From Flavobacteriaceae bacterium (GTDB lineage Bacteria; Bacteroidota; Bacteroidia; Flavobacteriales; Flavobacteriaceae), in contig JAMJVX010000007.1 in assembly GCA_023558315.1 (NCBI GenBank), positions 1-55,511 of the forward strand: DNA of 55,511 nt, written 5' to 3'. The notes below the pieces were generated by a model. The model ran no database searches. It saw only the letters and a list, made by a program, of their open reading frames with translations, and had not been told where the DNA came from. Below, in pieces: positions 35,506 through 44,635 of this stretch. Within the stretch, counting starts at the first letter, position 1; each line of letters starts with the position of its first letter. A program made the position numbers and the translations under genes.

Positions 35506-36063
35506 ATAGCAATACGAAGAAAAAGATATAGAGGCCCAGCAAGGGTAATAAAAGTAGATTTACACAAGATAAATGAGAAAATAGATGCTCATGAGATTAG
35601 GCTGGTAGGAGATAATGTAGAGAATAAAGTATATAAGACATACAAAGCACTGCAAATGGCGAGAGAAATGGAGCTTGATTTAGTAGAAATATCTGCTAAA
35701 ACCGCGCCGCCAATATGTAAAATACTTAATTATAGTAAGTTTTTATATGAGCAAAAGAAGAAAGAGAAACTTTTAAAATCAAAAACCTCTAAAGTAGTAT
35801 TAAAAGAAATAAGATTTGGACCGCAGACTGACGACCATGATTATGAATTCAAGAAAAGACATGCGATAAAATTTTTAAAAGAAGGAGCAAAATTAAAGAC
35901 ATTTGTGTTTTTTAAGGGACGTTCAATAATATTTAAAGACCAAGGAAAAATTTTATTATTACGTTTAGCTGAAGAATTACAAGATATAGGAAAAGTTGAA
36001 CAAATGCCGAAATTAGAAGGAAAGAGAATGATAATGCTAATCGCGCCAATAAAGAAAAAGTAA
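35506..36063 (+). CDS. infC: translation initiation factor IF-3 with non-canonical (AUA) start
   Basis: IF-3 binds the 30S subunit, checks the start codon and prevents premature 50S joining. The C-terminal domain is clear ([36 protein letters not shown]). The N-terminal domain begins at [16 protein letters not shown] and includes [15 protein letters not shown]. In this frame there is no ATG, GTG or TTG between the stop at 35500-35502 and an internal Met codon at 35656, which would cut off most of the N-terminal domain. Homologues begin 'MAIR', so the ATA at 35506 is the likely start (185 residues). A second ATA at 35512 is possible. AUU starts in infC of other bacteria allow IF-3 to limit its own synthesis; a similar control here is an inference. 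The gene is complete, not a pseudogene. Confidence 0.85.
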   Translation: MAIRRKRYRGPARVIKVDLHKINEKIDAHEIRLVGDNVENKVYKTYKALQMAREMELDLVEISAKTAPPICKILNYSKFLYEQKKKEKLLKSKTSKVVLKEIRFGPQTDDHDYEFKKRHAIKFLKEGAKLKTFVFFKGRSIIFKDQGKILLLRLAEELQDIGKVEQMPKLEGKRMIMLIAPIKKK

Positions 36064-36082
36064 CAAATATAATTAAATAAAA

Positions 36083-36280
36083 ATGGGTAAGTTAAAAACA
36101 AAATCTAGTGCTAAAAAGAGATTTAAATTAACAGCTACAGGTAAAATAAAAAGAAAGCATGCGTTTAAAAATCATATTTTGACTAAAAAATCAAAAAAAC
36201 GTAAATTGAGATTAGAGCATGCAGGATGGGTGAGTAGTAGTGATGAAAAAAGTATAAAAAAGCAATTGTGCTTGAAATAA
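36083..36280 (+). CDS. rpmI: 50S ribosomal protein bL35
   Basis: A 65-residue, very basic protein with the bL35 pattern [29 protein letters not shown] at the N-terminus and KSKKRKLRL later. It lies between infC (19-base gap) and rplT (22-base gap), the conserved order. Confidence 0.97.
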   Translation: MGKLKTKSSAKKRFKLTATGKIKRKHAFKNHILTKKSKKRKLRLEHAGWVSSSDEKSIKKQLCLK

Positions 36281-36302
36281 TAATTTAAAAAAACATTTAA
36301 TT

Positions 36303-36647
36303 ATGCCAAGATCAGTAAATTCTGTTGCCTCAAGAAAAAGAAAAAAGAAAGTTTTAAAACAAGCAAAAGGCTACTTTGGAAGAAGAAAAAATGTATGGAG
36401 AGTTGCCGCAAATGCTGTTGATAAAGCAATGTTATATGCCTATAGAGATAGAAAGAACAAGAAAAGAACTTTCAGATCTTTATGGATTCTTAGGATTAAT
36501 GCTGCCGCTCGTGCAGAGGGATTGACGTATAGTCAGTTGATGAATAAAATCAAAGAAAATAACATAGACATAAACAGAAAAGTTCTTGCAGATTTAGCAA
36601 TGAATAACCCTACTGCTTTCAAAGCTTTAGTAGATAAAGTTAAGTAA
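36303..36647 (+). CDS. rplT: 50S ribosomal protein bL20
   Basis: A 114-residue bL20. The N-terminal [35 protein letters not shown] is the rRNA-binding basic tail, and [23 protein letters not shown] is the globular part. bL20 is needed for early 50S assembly and in some bacteria represses its own operon by binding the mRNA leader. Only 22 bases separate it from rpmI, and no obvious rRNA mimic is visible there. Confidence 0.97.
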   Translation: MPRSVNSVASRKRKKKVLKQAKGYFGRRKNVWRVAANAVDKAMLYAYRDRKNKKRTFRSLWILRINAAARAEGLTYSQLMNKIKENNIDINRKVLADLAMNNPTAFKALVDKVK

Positions 36648-36674
36648 TCCTTTTAATTATATCCATAATGTATT

Positions 36675-37187
36675 ATGGAAAATGATAGCCAACAAAGAGA
36701 AGTTACTATAATTGCTGCTGCAGGAGAAAACGACTCTTTAGGTAAGGATAACAAATTAGTTTGGGACCTACCTCACGATTTAAAACGATTCAAAAGACTT
36801 ACCTTAAATCACTGTGTGATTATGGGAAGAAAAACTTTTGAGTCTATGCCTAAAGCGCTTCCCAATAGAACAAATATTATCATTACAAAAAATAAGCAAT
36901 ACGAGGCAAAAGAAGCTGTCGTTTGTCATAGTTTAGAGGAAGCTTTAGCGTTAGATGTAGTCAAAAACGATAATAAACCTTTTATAATTGGGGGAGGAGA
37001 AATCTATAAACAAAGTTTAGTTTTTACGGATTGCATTGAACTAACTAGAATACACGAACAATTTGAAGCAGACGCTTTTTTTCCAAAAATAGAGGAAAGA
37101 AAATGGAAGTTAATAGAAGAAGAGCACCACATTAAAAACGCTAATAACAATCACGATTTTTCCTATTTAACATATAAAAAAATATAA
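36675..37187 (+). CDS. folA: dihydrofolate reductase
   Basis: A 170-residue DHFR that reduces dihydrofolate to tetrahydrofolate with NADPH. Signatures: IIAAAGENDSLGKDNKLVWDLPHDLKRFKRLT (with the active-site acid in LPHDLK), VIMGRKTFESMP (cofactor binding) and IIGGGEIYKQSL. The N-terminal 10 residues (MENDSQQREV) are an extra tail; no better start is seen. It follows rplT by 27 bases and precedes fabD by 3, so it is probably part of the same transcript. No thymidylate synthase gene is next to it. Confidence 0.95.
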   Translation: MENDSQQREVTIIAAAGENDSLGKDNKLVWDLPHDLKRFKRLTLNHCVIMGRKTFESMPKALPNRTNIIITKNKQYEAKEAVVCHSLEEALALDVVKNDNKPFIIGGGEIYKQSLVFTDCIELTRIHEQFEADAFFPKIEERKWKLIEEEHHIKNANNNHDFSYLTYKKI

Positions 37188-37190
37188 AAA

Positions 37191-38072
37191 ATGAAAGCAT
37201 ATATATTTCCAGGACAAGGCTCACAATTTACAGGGATGGGCAAAGATTTATACGACAATTACTCGTTGGCTAATGAGTTATTTAAAAAAGCAGATAATGT
37301 ATTAGGGTTTTCCATTTCAGAGATAATGTTTACAGGGACAGCAGAAGACTTGAAGCAAACAAAAGTAACACAACCCGCTATTTTTATTCATTCTCTAATT
37401 TTAAGTAGAGTAATGGGTAAAAACTTTACACCTCAAGCCGTTGCAGGACACTCTTTGGGGGAACTTTCTGCATTGGCATCTATTGGGGTTGTCAATTTTG
37501 AAGAGGGTTTAAAATTAGTTTATGTTAGAGCAATGGCGATGCAAGAGGCGTGTAATGTTGAGGCTGGAACTATGGCAGCTATACTTGGATTGGAAGAAAA
37601 TATAGTAGAAGATGTGTGTAAAGAGGAGTCAGGAATAGTAGTTGCAGCAAATTATAACTGCCCAGGACAATTGGTTATTTCTGGAAAGAAAGAGGCTGTA
37701 GAAAAAGCAGTTGAGACACTAAAAGAAAAAGGTGCAAGACGTGCATTATTATTACCTGTAGGAGGCGCATTTCATTCTCCATTGATGGAACCTGCCAAAA
37801 AAGAATTTGCGAAAGCGGTAGAGCGTACTGAGTTCAAAAAACCCTTATGTCCTATCTATCAAAACGTGTGTGCTACAGGTGTCACTGATGTCAATGAGAT
37901 TAAATCTAACTTGATTAAACAATTAATATCTCCAGTGCGATGGACACAGAGTGTAGAAAATATGGTCGCAGATGGATACAATACTTTTACAGAAGTAGGC
38001 CCAGGAAGAGTACTACAAGGTTTAGTTAAAAAAATTGCCCCTAATGCAGTGATAGAGGCAGTGGAGGTGTAA
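37191..38072 (+). CDS. fabD: malonyl-CoA:ACP transacylase
   Basis: A 293-residue acyltransferase that loads malonyl groups onto acyl carrier protein for fatty acid synthesis. FPGQGSQFTGMG at the N-terminus, the nucleophile Ser in GHSLGELSAL, the Arg in YVRAMAMQEA and the catalytic His in GGAFHSPLM are all present. The length is normal. It is the last gene of the rightward block; tRNA-Arg and the dcw cluster converge on it. Confidence 0.96.
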   Translation: MKAYIFPGQGSQFTGMGKDLYDNYSLANELFKKADNVLGFSISEIMFTGTAEDLKQTKVTQPAIFIHSLILSRVMGKNFTPQAVAGHSLGELSALASIGVVNFEEGLKLVYVRAMAMQEACNVEAGTMAAILGLEENIVEDVCKEESGIVVAANYNCPGQLVISGKKEAVEKAVETLKEKGARRALLLPVGGAFHSPLMEPAKKEFAKAVERTEFKKPLCPIYQNVCATGVTDVNEIKSNLIKQLISPVRWTQSVENMVADGYNTFTEVGPGRVLQGLVKKIAPNAVIEAVEV

Positions 38073-38085
38073 ATAAGTTACTTAG

Positions 38086-38159
38086 TGACTCAGGGAGGAT
38101 TCGAACCCCCAACCCTCAGAGCCGAAATCTGATATTCTATCCAGTTGAACTACTGAGCC
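38086..38159 (-). tRNA. tRNA-Arg (anticodon TCG, reads CGA)
   Basis: A complete 74-base cloverleaf on the minus strand: acceptor stem GGCTCAG/CTGAGTC, D-stem GTTC/GAAT with GG in the loop, anticodon stem TCAGA/TCTGA with loop TTTCGGC (anticodon TCG at positions 34-36), a 5-base variable loop, and T-stem GGGGG/CCTCC with TTCGAAT loop. The discriminator is A, and CCA is not encoded. It lies 11 bases downstream of yqeY, so it may be co-transcribed with the end of the dcw cluster. Confidence 0.95.
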
Positions 38160-38170
38160 GTTTTGTTTCT

Positions 38171-38620
38171 TTATGCTAACTTTTGTTTTACAATAGTAGC
38201 AATCGTTTTGCCATCTGCTTTTCCGCCTATTTTTTTACTAGCCATTCCCATCACTTTTCCCATATCTTTCATGCCACTCGCATTTGTATCTGCAATTATT
38301 TGGCTTATTATCTCTGTTACTTCCTCCTCACTTAATTGTTCAGGTAAAAATTCACTGATAATTTTTGCTTGATTTTCTTCAGTAACAGCTAAATCTTCCC
38401 TTCCTTGCTCTTTGTAGATACCTGCGCTATCCATTCGTTGTTTGACTAGTTTTTGTAAGATTTTTAACTCTTCATCTTTTGTCAAAGAATCCTTGTCTTT
38501 GCTTTCAGTTTTTGCTAATATAATAGCAGACTTAATAGACCTAAGCGATTCTAATCGAAGCGCATCTTTGGCTTTCATTGCTTCTTTTAAAGCGGTAGTA
38601 ATTTTAGTTTCTAAAGACAT
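38171..38620 (-). CDS. GatB/YqeY-domain protein
   Basis: A 149-residue protein of the YqeY family, which resembles the tail domain of the GatB subunit of tRNA-dependent amidotransferase. Visible features are KDALRLESLRSIKSAI, ELKILQKLVKQRMDSAGIYKEQGREDLAVTEE and the C-terminal GMKDMGKVMGMASKKIGGKADGKTI. The stand-alone role is not well defined; the domain binds tRNA in GatB. It follows ftsZ by 20 bases, a gene order common in Bacteroidota. Confidence 0.93.
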   Translation of the reverse strand: MSLETKITTALKEAMKAKDALRLESLRSIKSAIILAKTESKDKDSLTKDEELKILQKLVKQRMDSAGIYKEQGREDLAVTEENQAKIISEFLPEQLSEEEVTEIISQIIADTNASGMKDMGKVMGMASKKIGGKADGKTIATIVKQKLA

Positions 38621-38640
38621 AATTAATATTTTATTGTTGT

Positions 38641-40188
38641 TTAATCTACATTGTCATGTAGAAAAGAATTGTTTGTTCTTAATTTTTCGTTTCCTGTATA
38701 ATCTTCATTTAAAGTATATCTTGAAAGATTTCCCTCTTTTTTAGGTTCTTCAAGAATAATACCGTTTCTTTCATATGCAGGTTTTTCTAGGTCCTCCACT
38801 TTGCTTGAGTTAAATTGTTTCATTTGAGCACCAATTTTTTTTAACGTATTCGTTTCTTCAATTTTATTTTGATCACTAAATAGGTTATGCGTATAATCTA
38901 AAGGATTTTTTTTCTTTTTAATACTTTTAGTAAAAGGTTCAGAGTTGTTTTTCATTTCTACATTTTCTGTTACCTCTTTCTTAACCTTTGTCCCAAATTC
39001 ATAAATATTTGCCTTTTCATTAGAGGCATTATTGTCTATTTGAATATCATTTTCATCTTTTTCTCCTTCTAAATTTAGTTCATGTTTAATTATATTTTGC
39101 TTGTCAAATTTACTTTCATTTACTTCTTGTCTAACATGTTCTATTATTGAGACTTCTTTATCCTCTAGATTATGAAATATTTTTTTTTCTTCAATCTCAG
39201 ATATCGTTCCTTGTTTATCAATATGAAATCCTGTAGCAATAACAGTAACAGAAATAGAGTCGTTTAATTCTAAATCTTCCCCAATCCCCATAATTATATT
39301 TGCCTCATTATTCGCTTCATTTTGAATAAACTCATTTATTTCGCTAATTTCATCAATAGTAATCTCGTCTGTACCATAAGAAATAAGAAGTAGTACGTTT
39401 TTGCAACCTTTAATCCTATTATCATTGAGTAAAGGAGAATCTAATGCTTGCATAATTACTTGCCTTGATCTGTTTTCCCCATTCGCTTTAGCAGAACCCA
39501 TTATGGCTGTACCACTGTTCTTTAATACTGTATTTACATCTTTTAAATCAATATTTTGTGCAAAATTTTTGGTTATTACTTCAGCGATTCCCTTAGCGGC
39601 ATTAGTTAATACTTCGTCTGCTTTTCCAAAACCAGCACTATAACCTAAATTACCATATACCTCTCTTATTTTATTATTGTTTATTATAATTAATGAGTCT
39701 AAATGATTTTTAATTTTCTCAAGCCCTTTTCTAGCTTGTTCCCCTCTAATTTTTCCTTCATGTTCAAAAGGCATAGTGACAATTCCAATTGTTAAAATAC
39801 CTCTTTCTCTAGCCATCTTAGCGAAAATAGGAGCAGCTCCCGTTCCAGTACCACCACCCATTCCTGCGGTGATAAAAATCATTTTCGTGTTTTGAGCTAA
39901 TATTTTTTCAATATCTTTAATGTTTTCAATAGCCGCTTTTTCTCCTATTTCAGGATTTGCTCCCGCACCCATTCCTTCTGTAAGGTTTGTACCCAATTGA
40001 ATTTTATCAGGGACTGTACAGTTTTCTAAATGTTGCATATCCGTATTTGCGACCACAAAATCCACTCCTAGTATGCCCTGTTTAAACATGTGATTGACGG
40101 CGTTACTTCCGCCACCACCTACGCCAATTACTTTAATAACATTTTTATATTTGCCCTTAGGCATGTTTAATGAGAAATTAGTATTCAT
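38641..40188 (-). CDS. ftsZ: cell division protein FtsZ
   Basis: The tubulin-like GTPase that forms the division ring. GVGGGGSNAVNHM is at residues 22-34, the GTP-binding signature is GGGTGTGAAP (about 107), the T7-side acidic residues appear in DLKDVN, and KIREVYGNLGYSAGFGKADEVL is the conserved central helix. After the roughly 320-residue core there is a long, charged, low-complexity linker (about 190 residues) and a C-terminal region with KPAYERNGIIL that looks like the FtsA-binding peptide, followed by an extra tail. I chose MNTNFSL (40188, 515 residues) rather than the ATG at 40221 that would overlap ftsA by 17 bases; homologues usually begin near here. Confidence 0.96.
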   Translation of the reverse strand: MNTNFSLNMPKGKYKNVIKVIGVGGGGSNAVNHMFKQGILGVDFVVANTDMQHLENCTVPDKIQLGTNLTEGMGAGANPEIGEKAAIENIKDIEKILAQNTKMIFITAGMGGGTGTGAAPIFAKMARERGILTIGIVTMPFEHEGKIRGEQARKGLEKIKNHLDSLIIINNNKIREVYGNLGYSAGFGKADEVLTNAAKGIAEVITKNFAQNIDLKDVNTVLKNSGTAIMGSAKANGENRSRQVIMQALDSPLLNDNRIKGCKNVLLLISYGTDEITIDEISEINEFIQNEANNEANIIMGIGEDLELNDSISVTVIATGFHIDKQGTISEIEEKKIFHNLEDKEVSIIEHVRQEVNESKFDKQNIIKHELNLEGEKDENDIQIDNNASNEKANIYEFGTKVKKEVTENVEMKNNSEPFTKSIKKKKNPLDYTHNLFSDQNKIEETNTLKKIGAQMKQFNSSKVEDLEKPAYERNGIILEEPKKEGNLSRYTLNEDYTGNEKLRTNNSFLHDNVD

Positions 40189-40204
40189 AATTATTGTTTT
40201 TAAT

Positions 40205-41497
40205 TTATTCTTCTCTATCAAAAAATTTGATTAATTTTTCTGTCCAAACTTCAAAAATATTTATTCTATTTTTATGTAATTCTTCCATAGAATCATTTGC
40301 AGTTTTTTCTTCATCTGACCTTCTTTCTTCTTTTTCATTCTCTTCAATAGCTTTCATTAAAAGACCCACTGCCGTTGAATAAATAGGGCTAGCAATATGT
40401 TGTTCGCTATCTCCTGCAATGTGTTCATTCGGCACACCTATTCTAGTATCCATTCCTGTAACATATTCAACCAGTTGTTTTAAATGCTTAATTTGACTTC
40501 CTCCACCTGTGATTACTATACCTCCAATTAATTTTTTTCTTTGTTCATTGTGACCGTAATTTTCTATTTCAATATATACTGTCTCAATAATTTCTTTAAT
40601 CCTTGCATGTATAATTTTTGAAAGTGTTTTTAACGATATTTCTTTAGGCTCTCTACCATTTAGCCCTGGGATAGTAACAATCTCATTTTCCTTGTTATGA
40701 TTAGGCCATGTAGAACCAAAACGAATTTTTAACTCCTCAGCATATTTACCAATAATAGAGCATCCTTCTTTAATATCTTCAGTAACTATATTTCCTCCAA
40801 AGGGAATAACAACTGTGTGTCGTATAATACCATTTTTGAAAATAGCTAAATCGGTAGTACCACCTCCTATATCAATTAGTGCTACTCCTGCTTCTTTTTC
40901 GTCTTGACTTAATACAGATTCCGAAGATGCGATGGGTTCTAAAGTAACCCCTTTTGGGATAAGTCCAGCAGACTTTACACATCGCATAATATTACTAATA
41001 GAACTTATTTGCCCAGTAACGACGTGAAAATTTGCTTCTAAGCGGTTCCCATACATCCCTAAAGCCTCAGTGATTTCTGATTGTCCATCTATTTTATACT
41101 CTTGAGGAAGTACATGAATGATTTTCTCACCAGGTAACATAGATAAATTATAGACTTGTTTGACTAGATTTTCAATATCAGAATCACTAATTACTTTTTC
41201 TGGATTTTTTCTATTAATGTAGTCATTGTGCTGCAAACTTTTGATATGTTTTCCAGCTATACCTACCATCCCTTCTCGAATTTCTACACCAGAAGCTTCA
41301 AAGGCTCTTTCAACGGCAAGTTGTATTGATTCTACGGTTTGTGTAATATTTGAGACAACGCCTTGATATACTCCTAAACTTGGAGATTTACCTATACCTA
41401 TTATCTCTATTTTGCCGTATTCGTTTTTCTTACCTATAATTGCTACAATTTTTGTAGTTCCAATATCAATTCCTAAGGAGATTTTATTTTTATTCAT
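40205..41497 (-). CDS. ftsA: cell division protein FtsA
   Basis: A 430-residue actin-like protein that tethers FtsZ filaments to the membrane. GIDIGTTKIVAIIGKK is the phosphate-1 motif, ALIDIGGGTTDLAIFKNG the phosphate-2 motif and GGIVITGGGSQIKHLKQLVEY the adenosine motif. The SHS2-type (1C) subdomain lies at about 85-165. The C-terminal FEVWTEKLIKFFDRE is an amphipathic membrane-targeting helix. It lies between ftsQ (9-base gap) and ftsZ. Confidence 0.96.
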   Translation of the reverse strand: MNKNKISLGIDIGTTKIVAIIGKKNEYGKIEIIGIGKSPSLGVYQGVVSNITQTVESIQLAVERAFEASGVEIREGMVGIAGKHIKSLQHNDYINRKNPEKVISDSDIENLVKQVYNLSMLPGEKIIHVLPQEYKIDGQSEITEALGMYGNRLEANFHVVTGQISSISNIMRCVKSAGLIPKGVTLEPIASSESVLSQDEKEAGVALIDIGGGTTDLAIFKNGIIRHTVVIPFGGNIVTEDIKEGCSIIGKYAEELKIRFGSTWPNHNKENEIVTIPGLNGREPKEISLKTLSKIIHARIKEIIETVYIEIENYGHNEQRKKLIGGIVITGGGSQIKHLKQLVEYVTGMDTRIGVPNEHIAGDSEQHIASPIYSTAVGLLMKAIEENEKEERRSDEEKTANDSMEELHKNRINIFEVWTEKLIKFFDREE

Positions 41498-41506
41498 TTT
41501 TCTATT

Positions 41507-42214
41507 TTATATAACTATTACTTGATTTTTATAACATAAGTTCACTTTTGAAAAAAGTGCTTCTTTTTTTTCTTGATGTAGATATTTACAAAAGGTTTCT
41601 AACTTATAAAACTTATTTTCTAAATTATCTAATTTACCTAAAACTACTTCAAAAGGATAGGAGCGAAGTAATATAGAATAGGTATTGTCTTTGTATTCTA
41701 TTTGAACTACTTCATCTTTTAAAAATTTATGGGTATTTACTTTTTTTATAAAAGAAATTAAAATTTTGGATTTAACAACATCGAACTCTCCGTAATAAAG
41801 TGGAACTCTAGGACTATGTTTTTTAGAAAAAGGAATAGAGACACTATGCTTATCTAAATAAAATGGTGTTTTTTGCATTACTCTTAGTAGCGGTTTTCTT
41901 TCTTTTATGTTAAATCCTACTATTCCATTGATAGATTTATAGATATTAATTTTTTCAACATACGGATTTAAAGATAGTTTGTGTTCCCATTTATTTATAT
42001 TAAATGCATCTAATTTTATTGACAAAAAATCACCTGATTTATTTTGCGTTTCTGTTATAATAAAATCGCTATCTATAAATAAATTTTTACCTAAAAAATC
42101 TATTTTAATATCATTAATTAACCTCTTGTTATTTCTAATTGAGCTAAATGAAAGCAGAGATAGAAAAATGATAATGCTAAATAAAAACTTCATTATTTTA
42201 ATTGATTTTCTCAT
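41507..42214 (-). CDS. ftsQ: cell division protein FtsQ (DivIB-like)
   Basis: A 235-residue bitopic protein: a single N-terminal membrane segment (FLFSIIIFLSLLSF, residues 10-25) followed by a periplasmic part with a POTRA-like region (LSLNPYVEKINIYKSINGIVGFNIKERKPLLRV) and the later beta domain (YYGEFDV). Sequence identity to FtsQ is low, as expected for Bacteroidota, so position between murC and ftsA is important evidence. Its start overlaps murC by 4 bases. Confidence 0.85.
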   Translation of the reverse strand: MRKSIKIMKFLFSIIIFLSLLSFSSIRNNKRLINDIKIDFLGKNLFIDSDFIITETQNKSGDFLSIKLDAFNINKWEHKLSLNPYVEKINIYKSINGIVGFNIKERKPLLRVMQKTPFYLDKHSVSIPFSKKHSPRVPLYYGEFDVVKSKILISFIKKVNTHKFLKDEVVQIEYKDNTYSILLRSYPFEVVLGKLDNLENKFYKLETFCKYLHQEKKEALFSKVNLCYKNQVIVI

Positions 42215-43545
42215 CCTAATTGTTTTACTACTTTTTTTATTTCAACGTCTATATCCCCAGCACCTAATAGGGTTACTATTTTTGGGGTTTTGTTTTTCAC
42301 TATTTCGTAAATATCTTTTTTTTCTATTTTATCTTTATTTTTATGTGTGATTTTTTCTAAAAGTACATCGCTATTTATTCCTTTTATTGGTAGTTCTCTT
42401 GCAGGATAAATATCTAATAAATACACCTCGTCAAACTGCGATAAAGACTTTCCAAAAGAATCCATAAAATCTTTGGTTCTGCTAAATAAATGTGGCTGAA
42501 AAATAACCGCTTTTTTTTCTGTTTTATAATGCTCTTCTAAAGTGTTGTATATTGCATCTATTTCTGTTGGATGGTGCGCATAATCGTCTATAATTATTTT
42601 TTCATTAGTGGTATAAACATAAGATAAGCGTCTTTCAATTCCTTGAAAATTTCCTAAGGCTTCACATAATTTTTTATCTACAATTCCAGCTAAATCAGAC
42701 ATTGCAAAGGCAGCTAAGGCATTAGATAAATTATGGCGACCAATTTGATTAATAAATACTTTTTTAAATGTATGCTTAGGGGTTATAATATCCCCTTCAT
42801 ACCCTCCTTCTTTTATTTTTAAATTTATAATAGTATAATCAGCACTATTATCATCTATTGCATACGTATAGCCATCTATAGGTAATCCTTTTGCAATGAC
42901 TCTATATTTTGAAACTTTGTTTGCAAACTCTTTGAAAGTTTTTTTCAATTCAGTGTGTGTTCCATAAATATCTAAATGATCTGCATCCATAGATGTTATA
43001 CAAGCGATATCAGGGGATAATTTTAAAAATGTTCTATCAAACTCATCTGCTTCTACTATCATGTTTTCAGTTCCATTTTGAATTAAATTTGAATTATTGC
43101 TTTTAGTAATTCCCCCTAAAAAAGCTGTAAAATTTTGATTAGTTTGATTATATAAATGAGACAAAATACATGAAGTTGTAGTTTTTCCATGTGTGCCAGC
43201 GACAGCTAAACAAAAACTATTTTCACTGATTTTTCCTAGTATATCTGACCTTTTGAATAATTCGTATCCTGATGATTCTAAATATTTTTTTTGCGTATGG
43301 TCTTTGGGAATAGCTGGGGTATATACAATAGTTGAATCCTTACTTTCTAAAACCTCTTTAGGAATAGTATTTATACTATCTTCAAAAGTTATTTCCATTC
43401 CTAAATGCTCCAATTTTTTTGTTAAATCTGTTTCAGTTTTATCATACCCTTTTACAATGCATTCTTTTTGAGAATGAAAATATTGTGCTAAGGCAGACAT
43501 GCCTATACCACCGATACCTAGAAAATAATATATTTTATTTTTCAT
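42211..43545 (-). CDS. murC: UDP-N-acetylmuramate:L-alanine ligase
   Basis: A 444-residue Mur ligase adding L-Ala to UDP-MurNAc, with ATP. GIGGIGMSALA is the N-terminal dinucleotide-like fold, AGTHGKTTTSCIL the ATP-binding loop, EADEFDRTFL the metal/substrate acidic motif, and DDYAHHPTEI the conserved loop of the C-terminal domain. Length is normal. The start overlaps the end of murG by 11 bases. Confidence 0.96.
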   Translation of the reverse strand: MKNKIYYFLGIGGIGMSALAQYFHSQKECIVKGYDKTETDLTKKLEHLGMEITFEDSINTIPKEVLESKDSTIVYTPAIPKDHTQKKYLESSGYELFKRSDILGKISENSFCLAVAGTHGKTTTSCILSHLYNQTNQNFTAFLGGITKSNNSNLIQNGTENMIVEADEFDRTFLKLSPDIACITSMDADHLDIYGTHTELKKTFKEFANKVSKYRVIAKGLPIDGYTYAIDDNSADYTIINLKIKEGGYEGDIITPKHTFKKVFINQIGRHNLSNALAAFAMSDLAGIVDKKLCEALGNFQGIERRLSYVYTTNEKIIIDDYAHHPTEIDAIYNTLEEHYKTEKKAVIFQPHLFSRTKDFMDSFGKSLSQFDEVYLLDIYPARELPIKGINSDVLLEKITHKNKDKIEKKDIYEIVKNKTPKIVTLLGAGDIDVEIKKVVKQLG

Positions 43546-44635
43546 TTAATAAATTATCTATAATATCAGTTATATCTTTAGTTGCATTAGGCATTGCTAA
43601 TCGTTTAAGATTTTTTTTCATTTCTTGTTGCAAACTGTAGTTAGTAACTAACCTCTTTATTTCATCCTCAAAATATTTATCTAAATCACATTCTGGAATA
43701 AAAATAGCTGCTTTTTTATCTGCTAATTTTTTAGCGTTATGCGTTTGATGGTCTTCGGCTACATTTGGGGAAGGGATTAAGAGTAAGGGTTTTCCTACTA
43801 ACGTTAGTTCCGATATTGCTCCAGCTCCAGCTCGTGAAATAATAAAATCTGAAGCAGCATAAAACAAATCTATATCAGTGATGAAATCATAAACTAAAAT
43901 ATTTTCTTTTTGATTGTGATATTTTTTATATTTTGAATAATACAATTTTCCACATTGCCAAATAATCTGAACATCTAGTTCTTTCAAAAAATCTAATTTT
44001 TCTTCTATCAAAGAATTGATTTTTGCAGCTCCTAAACTGCCACCAATAATTGCGAGTACTTTTTTATTTTCATTTAACTTATAAAAAGATTTTGCCTCAT
44101 TTTCTTTTTTGTCAATAGTTAATAATTCCTTACGGATTGGAATACCTGTTTTAACTATTTTCTCTTTTGCAAAAAAACGTTCCATTCCATCATAAGCGAC
44201 AGCTATTTTTTCAGCCTTTTTTCCTAATAATTTATTGGTGACCCCTGCATATGCATTTTGTTCTTGAATTAGATAAGGCGTTTTGAATAAAGATGAAACC
44301 CAAAGTATTGGTCCGCTTGCAAAACCGCCAGTGCCGATTACAAAAGAAGGTCGATACGAAAGGTAAATAAATAAAGATTGAATTATGCTAATTACTAATT
44401 TTAATGGAAAAAGTAAATTCTTTAACCTAAATGACCGATTAAATCCAGTTATCCAAATACCCTTTATAGTAAATCCCGCTTTTGGAACATATAGCATTTC
44501 CATTCTACCTATAGCACCAATAAATAAAAACGTGGCATTTTGATAGCGAAGTTGTAATTCTTTTGCTATAGCAATTGCAGGAAAAATATGACCTCCTGTT
44601 CCTCCTCCTGATATGATGAATTTATATGGTTTCAC
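43535..44635 (-). CDS. murG: UDP-GlcNAc:lipid I GlcNAc transferase
   Basis: A 366-residue peripheral membrane glycosyltransferase making lipid II from lipid I. The glycine-rich motif SGGGTGGHIFPAIAIA is at the N-terminus, GTGGFASGP and QEQNAYAGVTNKLL follow, then GGSLGAAKIN, and the UDP-GlcNAc site ISRAGAGAISELTLVGKP...VAEDHQTHNAK. It overlaps ftsW by 14 bases. Confidence 0.96.
   Translation of the reverse strand: MKPYKFIISGGGTGGHIFPAIAIAKELQLRYQNATFLFIGAIGRMEMLYVPKAGFTIKGIWITGFNRSFRLKNLLFPLKLVISIIQSLFIYLSYRPSFVIGTGGFASGPILWVSSLFKTPYLIQEQNAYAGVTNKLLGKKAEKIAVAYDGMERFFAKEKIVKTGIPIRKELLTIDKKENEAKSFYKLNENKKVLAIIGGSLGAAKINSLIEEKLDFLKELDVQIIWQCGKLYYSKYKKYHNQKENILVYDFITDIDLFYAASDFIISRAGAGAISELTLVGKPLLLIPSPNVAEDHQTHNAKKLADKKAAIFIPECDLDKYFEDEIKRLVTNYSLQQEMKKNLKRLAMPNATKDITDIIDNLLNEK

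Noticed and set aside
35503-36063. infC as a truncated pseudogene starting at 35656
   Set aside because: The N-terminal domain is fully encoded upstream in the same frame without a stop; only the start codon is unusual, which is known for infC.
40189-40221. Longer FtsZ start at 40221
   Set aside because: It would overlap ftsA by 17 bases and add 11 residues not expected for the family; MNTNF at 40188 fits better.
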